Assembly (NCBI RefSeq): GCF_013177455.1
Contig: NZ_CP053660.1
Location: 496,001-560,000 of the forward strand
Origin: Nocardioides marmotae
Lineage (GTDB): Bacteria > Actinomycetota > Actinomycetes > Propionibacteriales > Nocardioidaceae
Length of the DNA stretch: 64,000 nucleotides
Reading direction: 5' to 3'
Shown here: piece by piece, positions 40,993-49,032 of the stretch
Layout: every line of letters starts with the position of its first letter
How positions within the stretch are numbered: the first letter of the stretch is position 1
Notes under the pieces: generated by a model
Told to the model about the DNA's origin: nothing
What the model saw: the letters and a program-made list of their open reading frames with translations, nothing else
Database searches by the model: none
Position numbers and translations under genes: made by a program

Positions 40993-41984
40993 TGGCAGGA
41001 ACTGGAACCGCGCACCTGCGCGACGACGACGTGCTGCTGCGTGTCGAGGAGCTGGTCGTCGAGTTCCCGGCCGGGAAGGGTCGGAGGGTCCACGCGGTCT
41101 CGGGGATCAGCTTCGACGTGCTCGAGGGCGAGACGCTGGGCCTCGTGGGCGAATCGGGGTGTGGCAAGTCCACCACCGGACGGGCGGTGATCCAGCTGCC
41201 GGCGCCCACGTCGGGCACGGTGACGCTGGGCGACGTCGAGGTCTCCGGGTTGAAGGGCGAGGCGCTGCGCCAGGTGCGCAGCGAGCTGCAGATGATCTTC
41301 CAGGACCCGATCTCCTCCCTGAACCCGCGTCGCAAGGTCCGCGAGAGTGTCGCCGAGGGACTGCGTATCTGGGGCAGGTCCCGGGAAGAGGTCGACGCGA
41401 AGGTCGCCGAGGTGTTCGACGCCGTCGGGATGAACGTCGAGCTCGTCGGCGACCGCCGGCCCAACGAGTTCTCCGGCGGCCAGTGCCAACGGATCTCGAT
41501 CGCTCGTGCGCTCGCCATGGATCCCAAGATCCTGATCTGCGACGAGCCGGTCTCCGCGCTCGACGTGTCGGTGCAGGCGCAGGTGATCAACCTGTTGGAG
41601 GACATGAAGAGGCGCTACGGCCTGACGATGATCTTCATCGCTCACGACCTCGGCGTGGTCAAGAGCATCAGCGACCGCGTGATGGTCATGTACCTCGGGA
41701 AGGTCTGTGAGGTCGCGCCCTCGGACGAGCTCTTCGCCGATCCCCAGCACCACTACAGCCGACTCCTCATCGAGTCGATCCCGTCGCACGACCCGGACGC
41801 CCGGCTCGAGCCCGCAACGGGTGCCGTCGAGATGCCCTCGCCGATCGACCCGCCCTCGGGCTGCCGGTTCCGCACCCGCTGCCCAGCCGCTCAGGACCTG
41901 TGCTCCTCTACCGAGCCTGAGCTCCGTGAGGTGCGGCCCGGGCACTTCGTCGCCTGCCACTTCCCGGAGGTCGGTGGGCGCTGA
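40992..41984 (+). CDS. ABC transporter ATP-binding protein (DppF/OppF-like)
   Basis: A 330-residue second ATPase: Walker A GESGCGKSTT, signature FSGGQCQRISIARAL, Walker B LICDEPVSALD, and IAHDLGVV. The C-terminal CRFRTRCPAAQDLC is the family cysteine cluster. ATG 40992 shares a base with the preceding stop (TGATG). It closes the five-component importer; a hairpin follows at 42051. Confidence 0.92.
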   Translation: MAGTGTAHLRDDDVLLRVEELVVEFPAGKGRRVHAVSGISFDVLEGETLGLVGESGCGKSTTGRAVIQLPAPTSGTVTLGDVEVSGLKGEALRQVRSELQMIFQDPISSLNPRRKVRESVAEGLRIWGRSREEVDAKVAEVFDAVGMNVELVGDRRPNEFSGGQCQRISIARALAMDPKILICDEPVSALDVSVQAQVINLLEDMKRRYGLTMIFIAHDLGVVKSISDRVMVMYLGKVCEVAPSDELFADPQHHYSRLLIESIPSHDPDARLEPATGAVEMPSPIDPPSGCRFRTRCPAAQDLCSSTEPELREVRPGHFVACHFPEVGGR

Positions 41985-42050
41985 CCCCCACACCGCCCGG
42001 GGCAGCGCCCGCCAGGGCCGGGAGCCCGCACACCGCGGCCCCGGCATCCA

Positions 42051-42095
42051 GCCGGGGCCGGGTGCACGCCCCCATGTGCGCGCACCCGGTCCGGC
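42051..42095. terminator. Hairpin terminator after the ABC operon
   Basis: GCCGGGGCCGGGTGC (42051-42065) pairs with GCACCCGGTCCGGC (42082-42095) with one bulge, around a 16-base loop. It lies between the convergent importer operon and SDR gene. Confidence 0.6.
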
Positions 42096-42112
42096 TCGCC
42101 GTACCGGCGTGA

Positions 42113-42844
42113 TCAGGCGGAGTAGCCGCCGTCGACGTTCAGCGTCTGGCCGCTGATGAAACCCGCCTTCGCGGAGGCCAGGAAGGCGACGGCCTCGGCG
42201 ACGTCCTCCGCCGTGGCGAAGCGGCGCAGCGGGATGCCGGAGACCGCCTGCTGCTCGGTGAAGGCGCCGCTCTCGAGCAGCTCGGTCGCCATGCCGACCG
42301 AGGTCATGCCGACGCCGACCAGGTTGGCGCGCACCCCGAAGCGGCCCTCCTCGACCGCGAGCGTGCGCAGGATGCCCTCGATCGCTCCCTTTGGCGCGGC
42401 GGACAGGCCGTCGCGGACGATCACGCGGCTGAGCGCGGTGGTTGCGACCGCCACGATGCTTCCCTTCGCCTCGCGGATGTGGGGGAGTGCCGGCTCGAGC
42501 ACGTTGAAGAACGCCCCGGCATCCCTGGCCAGGAAGTCGGCGAACTCGCGCGCCGACGTCTGCGACACGTACTTGAAGGGCACGAAAGGCCCGGAGGCGT
42601 AGACCAGCGTGTCCAGGCCGCCATGGGCCTCGACGACGTGCGCCACGGCACTCACCGCAGCGGCGGGGTCGGTCAGGTCGAGCCGGACGCCCGTGGCCTG
42701 GCCGCCTAGCTCGGCTTCGAGCGCGGCCGCCTTGGCGGCGTCGCTGCGCCAGGTGAAGGCGACGTGGGAACCGCGGGAGACAAGGGAGCGGACGACCGCG
42801 GAGCCGATGGCTCCGGTGCCTCCGGTAACAAGGGCGACGGACAT
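42113..42844 (-). CDS. Short-chain dehydrogenase/reductase
   Basis: A 243-residue SDR: MSVALVTGGTGAIGSAVV start, YASGPFVPFKYV in place of the usual NNAG, and LSAAPKGAIEGILRTL near residue 150 where the canonical YxxxK Tyr is replaced by Ala (AAPKG, Lys kept). The end FISGQTLNVDGGYSA is standard. The missing catalytic Tyr suggests an altered or non-catalytic role. ATG 42844 has no clear ribosome-binding site. It is divergent from the thiolase gene, sharing operator site 12. Confidence 0.85.
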   Translation of the reverse strand: MSVALVTGGTGAIGSAVVRSLVSRGSHVAFTWRSDAAKAAALEAELGGQATGVRLDLTDPAAAVSAVAHVVEAHGGLDTLVYASGPFVPFKYVSQTSAREFADFLARDAGAFFNVLEPALPHIREAKGSIVAVATTALSRVIVRDGLSAAPKGAIEGILRTLAVEEGRFGVRANLVGVGMTSVGMATELLESGAFTEQQAVSGIPLRRFATAEDVAEAVAFLASAKAGFISGQTLNVDGGYSA

Positions 42845-42876
42845 GGCGGCCAGTGTGCCAGTTTCTGTTGTAAAAA

Positions 42877-42890
42877 CAAACGGTCGTTTG
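42877..42890. promoter_or_regulatory. Operator site 12 (CAAAC-N4-GTTTG)
   Basis: CAAAC-GGTC-GTTTG at 42877-42890, perfect half-sites, between the divergent SDR and thiolase genes. TACGGT (42892-42897) may be the rightward -10 box. Confidence 0.78.
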
Positions 42891-42926
42891 ATACGGTGGC
42901 GCCAGTTCCCGTCCCAGGAGAGTGCT

Positions 42927-44093
42927 ATGAGCAAGCCCATGGGCGGCCGCGAGGTCGTCGTCGTCGAAGCAGTTCGCACCCCCATCGGGCGCGGTCACAA
43001 GGAGAAGGGCATCTTCAAGGACGTCCATGCGTCGAAGCTCCTCGCGCTCACCTTGGAGGACCTCTTCGCTCGGGTCCCGATCGACCCGTCGCTCGTCGAC
43101 GACGTGCTGGGCGGGTGCGTGATGTCCTACGGCGAGCAGAGCTACAACATCACTCGCACCGGCTGGCTGCTGGCCAACCTCCCCGAGACCGTCCCGGCGG
43201 TCACGCTGGACCGCCAGTGCGGCTCAGCGCAGCAGGCGTTCAACTACGGCGCCGCCACCATCGCCTCCGGCGTGAACGACATCGTCGTGGCTACCGGCGT
43301 GGAGCACATGGGTCACAACCCGCTCACCAACCCCTTCGCCGAGCCTGTCGCGTGGACCCAGGAGCTGCGCGACCTGCGCGACGTGCGCCTGCAGGACGAC
43401 GCCGCCGAGCTCATCGCGGACGAGTTCGGGGTCTCCCGCACCGACATGGACGAGTTCTCGGCTGAGTCCCACCGGCGGGCTGCGGCAGCCGCCGCCGAAG
43501 GCCGGTTCAAGCGCGAGATCGTCCCGATCGCGACGCCGGACGGCGCGGTGCACGAGCAGGACCAGGGAGTCCGACCCGGCACCACCGCCGAGGTGCTCGC
43601 CGGCCTGCGCTCGGCGTACAAGGAGGGGGGACGGATCACTGCCGGCAACGCCTCGCAGATCTCGGACGGTGCCGCGGCCCTGCTGATGATGACCCGGGAG
43701 AAGGCCGACGAGCTGGGGCTCCAGCCCCGGGCGCGCGTGGTCGACCAGGTCGGCGTCGGAGTGTCCCCGGTCTCGATGCTCCGGGGCCCCATTCCCGCCA
43801 CGCACAAGCTGCTGGAGCGCACCGGCATGACGATCGACGACATCGACCTCTTCGAGGTCAACGAGGCCTTCGCGTCGGTCACGCTCGGGTGGGCCCGGGC
43901 GGTGGGAGCCGACCTGGCGAGGACGAACGTCAACGGTGGCGCGATCGCCCTGGGGCACCCGGTCGGCGCGACCGGCGCCCGGCTGCTCACCACCCTGCTC
44001 CACGAGCTCGAGCGGTCCGACCGGTCCACCGGCCTGGTGGCCATGTGCTGCGGTGGCGGGATCGGCACCGGCACCATCATCGAACGCATCTGA
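42927..44093 (+). CDS. Thiolase (acetyl-CoA C-acyltransferase)
   Basis: A 388-residue thiolase that cleaves a 3-ketoacyl-CoA with CoA. The acyl-accepting Cys is in LDRQCGSAQQA near residue 91, the VNEAFASV and NGGAIALGHPVGATGAR (His) motifs are near residues 312 and 343, and the second Cys is in MCCGGGIGTG near residue 375. VRTPIGRGHKEKGIF at the start is usual. ATG 42927 follows CAGGAG. It heads a rightward unit with a pair of acyl-CoA dehydrogenase genes, which is typical for side-chain degradation. Confidence 0.94.
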   Translation: MSKPMGGREVVVVEAVRTPIGRGHKEKGIFKDVHASKLLALTLEDLFARVPIDPSLVDDVLGGCVMSYGEQSYNITRTGWLLANLPETVPAVTLDRQCGSAQQAFNYGAATIASGVNDIVVATGVEHMGHNPLTNPFAEPVAWTQELRDLRDVRLQDDAAELIADEFGVSRTDMDEFSAESHRRAAAAAAEGRFKREIVPIATPDGAVHEQDQGVRPGTTAEVLAGLRSAYKEGGRITAGNASQISDGAAALLMMTREKADELGLQPRARVVDQVGVGVSPVSMLRGPIPATHKLLERTGMTIDDIDLFEVNEAFASVTLGWARAVGADLARTNVNGGAIALGHPVGATGARLLTTLLHELERSDRSTGLVAMCCGGGIGTGTIIERI

Positions 44094-44107
44094 GGGCACG
44101 CGCAGCC

Positions 44108-45259
44108 GTGGATCTCGACGACACCCCAGACGAGGCGTCCTTCCGGGCGGAGGTCCGGGGCTGGCTGGCCGCCCACAAGCCGCACGACCTCACCGAGCTC
44201 TCGTCCGTGGCGGCCATCCGCGACCTGCCCGACGTCGCGCCGGCGTTGGAGTGGAGCGCCAAGCTCGCGGAGGCGGGCTACGCCGGCATCACCTGGCCTG
44301 CCGAGCACGGCGGGCGGGGCGCGCCGCTCAGCTACCAGGCGATCTTCCTCGAGGAGGCCGCTGCGATGGACGCCCCGGTGCACCTGGGTGGCATCGGCCT
44401 CAACATGATCGGCCCCACGATCATCGAGTACGGCACCCCGGAGCAGAAGCAGCACCTGGCGCACATCCTCGACGGGTCCGAGATCTGGTGCCAGGGCTTC
44501 TCCGAGCCGGGCGCCGGCTCCGACCTCGCCGGCGTGCGCACCAGGGCCACGCTGGACGGGGACCACTACGTGATCAACGGCCAGAAGGTGTGGTCGTCCT
44601 TCGCGCACATCGCCCAGTGGTGCATGCTGCTGGTGCGCTCTGAGGCGGGCAGCGAGCGGCACCGCGGCCTGACCATGATCCTCGTCGACCTGGACTTGCC
44701 CGGGGTGGAGATCCGCCCCATTCGCGAGCTCACGGGGGACGCGGTCTTCAACGAGGTCTTCTACAACGACGTGCGCGTGCCGGTCTCCCACGTCCTCGGT
44801 GCGGTGGGTGATGGCTGGAACGTCGCGATGACCACGCTCGGCCACGAGCGGGCGACGCTGGGCTTCTCCCTCGTGGGCTCGTTGGAGGCCCTGCTGCGTC
44901 GGGCCGTCGCCCTGGTGGCCGAGGTCGGCGTGAGCGATCCGCTCCTCCTGGACCGACTGGCCGCCGAGGTGGTCGAGGTCGAGGCCCTCAAGCTCACCAA
45001 CCGCCGGTTCCTCGCCACGCTGGAGGACGGGGCCGTGCCGGGCGCCGAGGGCTCGGCCATCAAGCTGCGGTGGTCGCTGGCCAACCAGCGTCTGACCTCG
45101 CTGATCTTCGACATGCTCGGCCCCGCTGCGGTCGCGGCACCGGAGGAATGGCGCTACCAGAGGTTCCGCTCGCGCGCCAACACCATCGAGGCGGGCACGA
45201 ACGAAGTCCTGCGCGGCATCCTTGCCGAGCGCGTCCTGGGATTGCCAAGGAGCCGCTGA
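44108..45259 (+). CDS. Acyl-CoA dehydrogenase, long subunit of a pair
   Basis: A 383-residue acyl-CoA dehydrogenase. WPAEHGGRGAPLSYQAIFLEE near residue 60, WCQGFSEPGAGSDLAG near residue 125, VWSSFAHIAQWC near residue 160, and RANTIEAGTNEVLRGILAERVLGLPR at the C-terminus, where the catalytic Glu lies in IEAGTNE. The start is GTG 44108. The next gene, a shorter acyl-CoA dehydrogenase, begins on the last base of this one. Adjacent unequal pairs of this sort form alpha2-beta2 enzymes in steroid side-chain degradation. Confidence 0.93.
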   Translation: MDLDDTPDEASFRAEVRGWLAAHKPHDLTELSSVAAIRDLPDVAPALEWSAKLAEAGYAGITWPAEHGGRGAPLSYQAIFLEEAAAMDAPVHLGGIGLNMIGPTIIEYGTPEQKQHLAHILDGSEIWCQGFSEPGAGSDLAGVRTRATLDGDHYVINGQKVWSSFAHIAQWCMLLVRSEAGSERHRGLTMILVDLDLPGVEIRPIRELTGDAVFNEVFYNDVRVPVSHVLGAVGDGWNVAMTTLGHERATLGFSLVGSLEALLRRAVALVAEVGVSDPLLLDRLAAEVVEVEALKLTNRRFLATLEDGAVPGAEGSAIKLRWSLANQRLTSLIFDMLGPAAVAAPEEWRYQRFRSRANTIEAGTNEVLRGILAERVLGLPRSR

Positions 45260-46212
45260 TGTCCTTCGCCCTCACTACCGACCAGCGCGACCTGCTCGAG
45301 GTCGCCCGCGCCTTCCTCGCCGACGTCTACCCGACCGAGCGGGCCGCGCGGAGCTCCGACAGCACCGAGGGTTGGGACCCCGACTCGTGGGTCCAGCTCG
45401 TCGAGATGGGCTGGATCGGGGTCGCGCTGCCGGAGGAGCGTGGCGGTGCCGGCTTCGGGCACGTCGAGGAGACGATCCTCGTCGAGGAGCTCGCGCGCTG
45501 CCTGTACGCCGGTCCGTTCCTCAGCACCGTGCTGGCACTTCCCGCGCTGGAGGCCGCCGACGCGGCGGACGCCCTGGCCGGCAGGTCCCGCTGGTCCTTC
45601 GAGGTGGACGGCCTGGTGCCGGACCTGGACCGGGTGGACCGCGTGCTCTCCGCGGCGGGGGCGGTGGATGCGACGGGCGACCTGCTCGCGACGGTCGACC
45701 CGACACGCCACGTCGGGCGTCTCGCCGGCTCGGCCGGGGGGACGACCGCGGACGTCGACCGTGCCCAGCTGCTCACCTACCTGGCCGCCGAGTCACTCGG
45801 CGTCGCCGAGGCGGCGCTCGAGATCGCCGTCGGCTATGCCAAGGAGCGCACCCAGTTCGGCGCGGTCATCGGCAAGCTCCAAGGCATCCAGCACCCACTC
45901 GCGGACACCTTCACCGACCTCATGGTGGGGCGCTCGCTGGTCCAGGCGGCCGCCTGGCGCCTCGATGCCCGGCCTGACGACGCGCTGCGCTCGGCCACCA
46001 TGGCCAAGGCCTTCCTCGGCGATGCCGCCGTGGTGGCCACCGAACGTGCCATCCAGGTGCACGGGGGCATCGGCTTCACCTGGGAGCATCCGCTGCACCG
46101 CTACTACAAGCGCGCGGTGTGGCTGCAGGCGTTCGGGGGGAATGCCGCGGCTCAGCGGGCGCTGATCCGCGAGGAGCTGGCCCCGATCGACCAGGTCGTG
46201 TCGGGCGCGTAG
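45259..46212 (+). CDS. Acyl-CoA dehydrogenase, short subunit of a pair
   Basis: A 317-residue, shortened acyl-CoA dehydrogenase. It has LPEERGGAGFGHVEETILVEELAR near residue 60 and IQVHGGIGFTWEHPLHRYYKRA near residue 270, but the middle beta-domain is reduced and there is no IEAGTNE-type Glu, so it may be the non-catalytic half. ATG 45259 overlaps the preceding TGA (TGATG), ensuring equal production. Known enzymes of this architecture act on bulky steroid CoA esters; the substrate here is inferred only. Confidence 0.92.
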   Translation: MSFALTTDQRDLLEVARAFLADVYPTERAARSSDSTEGWDPDSWVQLVEMGWIGVALPEERGGAGFGHVEETILVEELARCLYAGPFLSTVLALPALEAADAADALAGRSRWSFEVDGLVPDLDRVDRVLSAAGAVDATGDLLATVDPTRHVGRLAGSAGGTTADVDRAQLLTYLAAESLGVAEAALEIAVGYAKERTQFGAVIGKLQGIQHPLADTFTDLMVGRSLVQAAAWRLDARPDDALRSATMAKAFLGDAAVVATERAIQVHGGIGFTWEHPLHRYYKRAVWLQAFGGNAAAQRALIREELAPIDQVVSGA

Positions 46213-46278
46213 CGCCGGAGCAGTAGTCCGTTCCGCGCGGCCGGGCACTCCCTCGGGCGCACTCACTAAGGAGTCAGC

Positions 46279-47682
46279 ATGTCGATCGACCAGCTCAGCG
46301 GCGCGGCAGCCTTCCAGAAGGCCTTCCGGGGCGACATCATCACGCCGTCCAGCGCGTCCTACGAAGACGCTCGCAAGGTCTGGAACGGCGACATCGACCG
46401 CCGACCGCTGGCCGTCGTGCGCCCCACGAACGACCAGGACGTCTCCGCGGCACTGCAGTTCGCGCAGGAGGCGGGGGTGCCGCTGGCGATCAAGGGCGCC
46501 GGGCACAGCTACGCCGGACACTCGATGGTGGAGAAGGGCATCACCATCGACATGTGGAACTTCCAGCAGGCCGAGGCCGACCTCGCCAACCATCGGGTGA
46601 AGGCCGGTGGCGGAGCGCGGCTCGGGGCGGTCGACAACGCGCTCGTGCCCCACGGCCAGGTGATGCCGGCCGGCGTCGTCTCTCACACCGGCATGCCGGG
46701 GCTCGCGCTCGGCGGCGGCGTCGGCTACAACTCGCGTTCCTTCGGTCTGACCTGTGACCAGTTCATCCGGCTCAAGGTCGTCCTGCTCACCGGCGAGGTG
46801 GTCCACGCCTCCGAGACCGAGAACCCCGACCTCTTCTGGGCGCTGCGCGGCGGCGGCGGCAACTTCGGTGTCGTGACGGAGTTCGAGTGCCGGACCCACG
46901 ACCTCGGCCCGTACACCTGGGGCTTCCTGGCCTATCCCTCGAGCCAGTCGGTGGAGATCTCCGAGGCGGTCATCGAGCTGGCCCGGACGGCTCCGCGCGC
47001 CTTCGGCGTCTCGATCTCCTACGGCATCCCGGCGCAGAAGTTCGGGCTGTCGGTGCCCGAGTCGCGGGACACGCTGGTCACCGTGATGGTCTACCACCGG
47101 GGCACGCCGGAGGACGACATCATCAAGAAGGTCAAGGCGATCGGCAAGCCGCTCCTCGACACCGTCGAGATCAACGACTTCCTCACGCTGCAGACGATGT
47201 CGGACGAGAAGGCCAAGGCAGGCATCGGCTGGTACATGAAGTCCGGTTACACCAAGGAGGTCAAGCGCGACCTGCTGGAGTGGATGTCCGAGGCCTCGGT
47301 GGACTACACCCTGAACGTCTCGAGCCCTCACGTCGAGCGCGACATCTACACCCTCCAGCTGCTGGGCGGTGCCATCCAGGACACCCCCGAGGAGGCCACC
47401 GCCTACACCGGCCGAGAGGCGCAGTGGCACTCAGCCGTCGAGTGCGGGTTCACCACGCCCGCGGAGCGGGAGCGCATCGTGTCCTGGATCCAGGAGTCGT
47501 GGAAGACCAACTCCTCCTACTTCGACATGGACGCCTCCTACGTCAACCTGAACACCGACGACGGCGACGAGCCGGTCAAGAAGATCTTCGGCGCGAAGTA
47601 CGCCCGGCTCCAGGAGATCAAGTCGACGTACGACCCGAACAACGTCCTCGCGCTGAACTGGAACATCAAGCCGCTCGCCTGA
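46279..47682 (+). CDS. FAD-linked oxidase (berberine-bridge-enzyme-like)
   Basis: A 467-residue flavin oxidase of the PCMH/BBE type. The His that can bind FAD covalently is in IKGAGHSYAGHS near residue 75. At the position where bicovalent enzymes have a second Cys, this one reads AGVVSHTGMPGL, so only single attachment is expected. The C-terminal BBE tail (NVLALNWNIKPLA) is present. AAGGAGTCAGC precedes ATG 46279. It oxidises an alcohol, amine or sugar-type substrate with O2. The P450 gene follows with its own operator. Confidence 0.9.
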   Translation: MSIDQLSGAAAFQKAFRGDIITPSSASYEDARKVWNGDIDRRPLAVVRPTNDQDVSAALQFAQEAGVPLAIKGAGHSYAGHSMVEKGITIDMWNFQQAEADLANHRVKAGGGARLGAVDNALVPHGQVMPAGVVSHTGMPGLALGGGVGYNSRSFGLTCDQFIRLKVVLLTGEVVHASETENPDLFWALRGGGGNFGVVTEFECRTHDLGPYTWGFLAYPSSQSVEISEAVIELARTAPRAFGVSISYGIPAQKFGLSVPESRDTLVTVMVYHRGTPEDDIIKKVKAIGKPLLDTVEINDFLTLQTMSDEKAKAGIGWYMKSGYTKEVKRDLLEWMSEASVDYTLNVSSPHVERDIYTLQLLGGAIQDTPEEATAYTGREAQWHSAVECGFTTPAERERIVSWIQESWKTNSSYFDMDASYVNLNTDDGDEPVKKIFGAKYARLQEIKSTYDPNNVLALNWNIKPLA

Positions 47683-47721
47683 GACGTGCGGATCCTGTTG
47701 CCCGAATGATTGTGCTTCAAC

Positions 47722-47738
47722 CAAACAACCGGTAGAAT
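47722..47738. promoter_or_regulatory. Operator site 13 and leaderless promoter before the second P450 gene
   Basis: CAAAC-AACC-GGTAG (47722-47735) overlaps TAGAAT (47733-47738), a near-consensus -10 box ending seven bases before ATG 47746. The operator therefore covers the -10 region of an apparently leaderless transcript. Confidence 0.7.
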
Positions 47739-47745
47739 TAGAATC

Positions 47746-49002
47746 ATGTCTGCAGACACTCTCGCGTCGACCGTGGGTCGTTGCCCCGTCCTGCACGGTT
47801 ATGACCCGCTGGACCCGGCCGACCTCGCCAACCCCTACCCCGGCCTGGCGAGGGCGCGGGCAGAGGCCCCCATCTTCTGGGACGAGAAGTACCAGTTCTG
47901 GAACGTGACCAAGGCTGAAGACCTCCTCGAGGTCCTGCGCGACGACCGCACGTTCTCCTCCAGTCACGCCATCCCGATGCCGCCGGTCCCGGAGGAGTTC
48001 CGCGACCGGCTGCCGGAATGGCCCTTCCAGACCGCGCTGGTCTTCATGGACGACCCGGCACACAAGCGCAACCGCACCATCCTGCAGACCCCCTTCCTGC
48101 CCCGCCGGCTGCGCGCCCGGCAGGACTTCATCCGTGAGCGGGCCACCAAGCTGCTGCTCGACGCGAAGGCGAGGGGCGGGCCGCTGGAGTTCGTCCACGA
48201 CTTCGCCCTCTCCCTGGCCCTCCAGGTGATCGGTGACCTCTGCGGCCTCCCCGAGGAGGACTGGCCGAGGATCCAGGACTTCGTCAACGACGCGTTCGCG
48301 GTCGCGAACATCTCCGGGGACGTCTCGGACGAGGAGCTGCGCGTCCTGGCGACCAGCCAGCTGGAGTACTGGGACTACCTGCGCGGCATCGTGCTGGACC
48401 GTCAGGCGAACCCCAACGACGACTTCTCCTCGGTGCTGTCCCAGGCGACCGATCCCGAGGACGGCTCCCACCTGAGCGTCGACGAGATCGCCGCCCTGAT
48501 CAACACCGTGGTCGGCGCCGGCTTCCACACCTCGGCGCAGATGATGACCGCCGCCTTCTACGCGATCCTCACCCACCCCGACCAGTGGGAGCTGCTGAAG
48601 TCCGACCGCTCGCTGCTCGACAGCGCCGTGGAGGAGACGGTGCGCTACCGCACGCCGGTCAAGCGCATCTACCGGCACGTCACCGAGGACGTGGAGATCG
48701 GCGGGGTCCAGATGCGTGCCGGCGACCTGGTCGCCTGCGTCCTCGCCTCGGGCAACCGCGACGAGGACGCTCATGTCGACGCCGACGCGCTCGACATCAC
48801 CCGCTTCGAGTCCAACCTGACCTTCGGTCGAGGCATGCACCACTGCCTGGGCGGACCGCTCGCCAAGACCGAGCTCAAGATCGCCTTCGAGGTCTTCCTC
48901 GAGCACGCGCCCGACTCGACGATCACCGCAGGCCAGGAGGTCGTCCGGCCGAGCTCGGTGCGACTCGACACCATCGACGAGCTCTTCATCGACCTCGCCT
49001 GA
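47746..49002 (+). CDS. Cytochrome P450 with an unusual I-helix motif
   Basis: A 418-residue P450. The haem loop TFGRGMHHCLG places the thiolate at Cys 367, and the K-helix ExxR is ETVRYR. The I-helix reads VVGAGFHTSAQMM, so the usual acidic residue before the conserved Thr (AGxE/DT) is His. That residue takes part in O2 activation in most P450s, so the chemistry may be altered. ATG 47746 and a leaderless promoter are used. It is followed by a luciferase-like oxidoreductase, a ferredoxin and an aldehyde dehydrogenase, forming a second oxidation unit. Confidence 0.93.
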   Translation: MSADTLASTVGRCPVLHGYDPLDPADLANPYPGLARARAEAPIFWDEKYQFWNVTKAEDLLEVLRDDRTFSSSHAIPMPPVPEEFRDRLPEWPFQTALVFMDDPAHKRNRTILQTPFLPRRLRARQDFIRERATKLLLDAKARGGPLEFVHDFALSLALQVIGDLCGLPEEDWPRIQDFVNDAFAVANISGDVSDEELRVLATSQLEYWDYLRGIVLDRQANPNDDFSSVLSQATDPEDGSHLSVDEIAALINTVVGAGFHTSAQMMTAAFYAILTHPDQWELLKSDRSLLDSAVEETVRYRTPVKRIYRHVTEDVEIGGVQMRAGDLVACVLASGNRDEDAHVDADALDITRFESNLTFGRGMHHCLGGPLAKTELKIAFEVFLEHAPDSTITAGQEVVRPSSVRLDTIDELFIDLA

Positions 49003-49032
49003 CCGAGACAACAGGACTAAGGACGTACGCCA

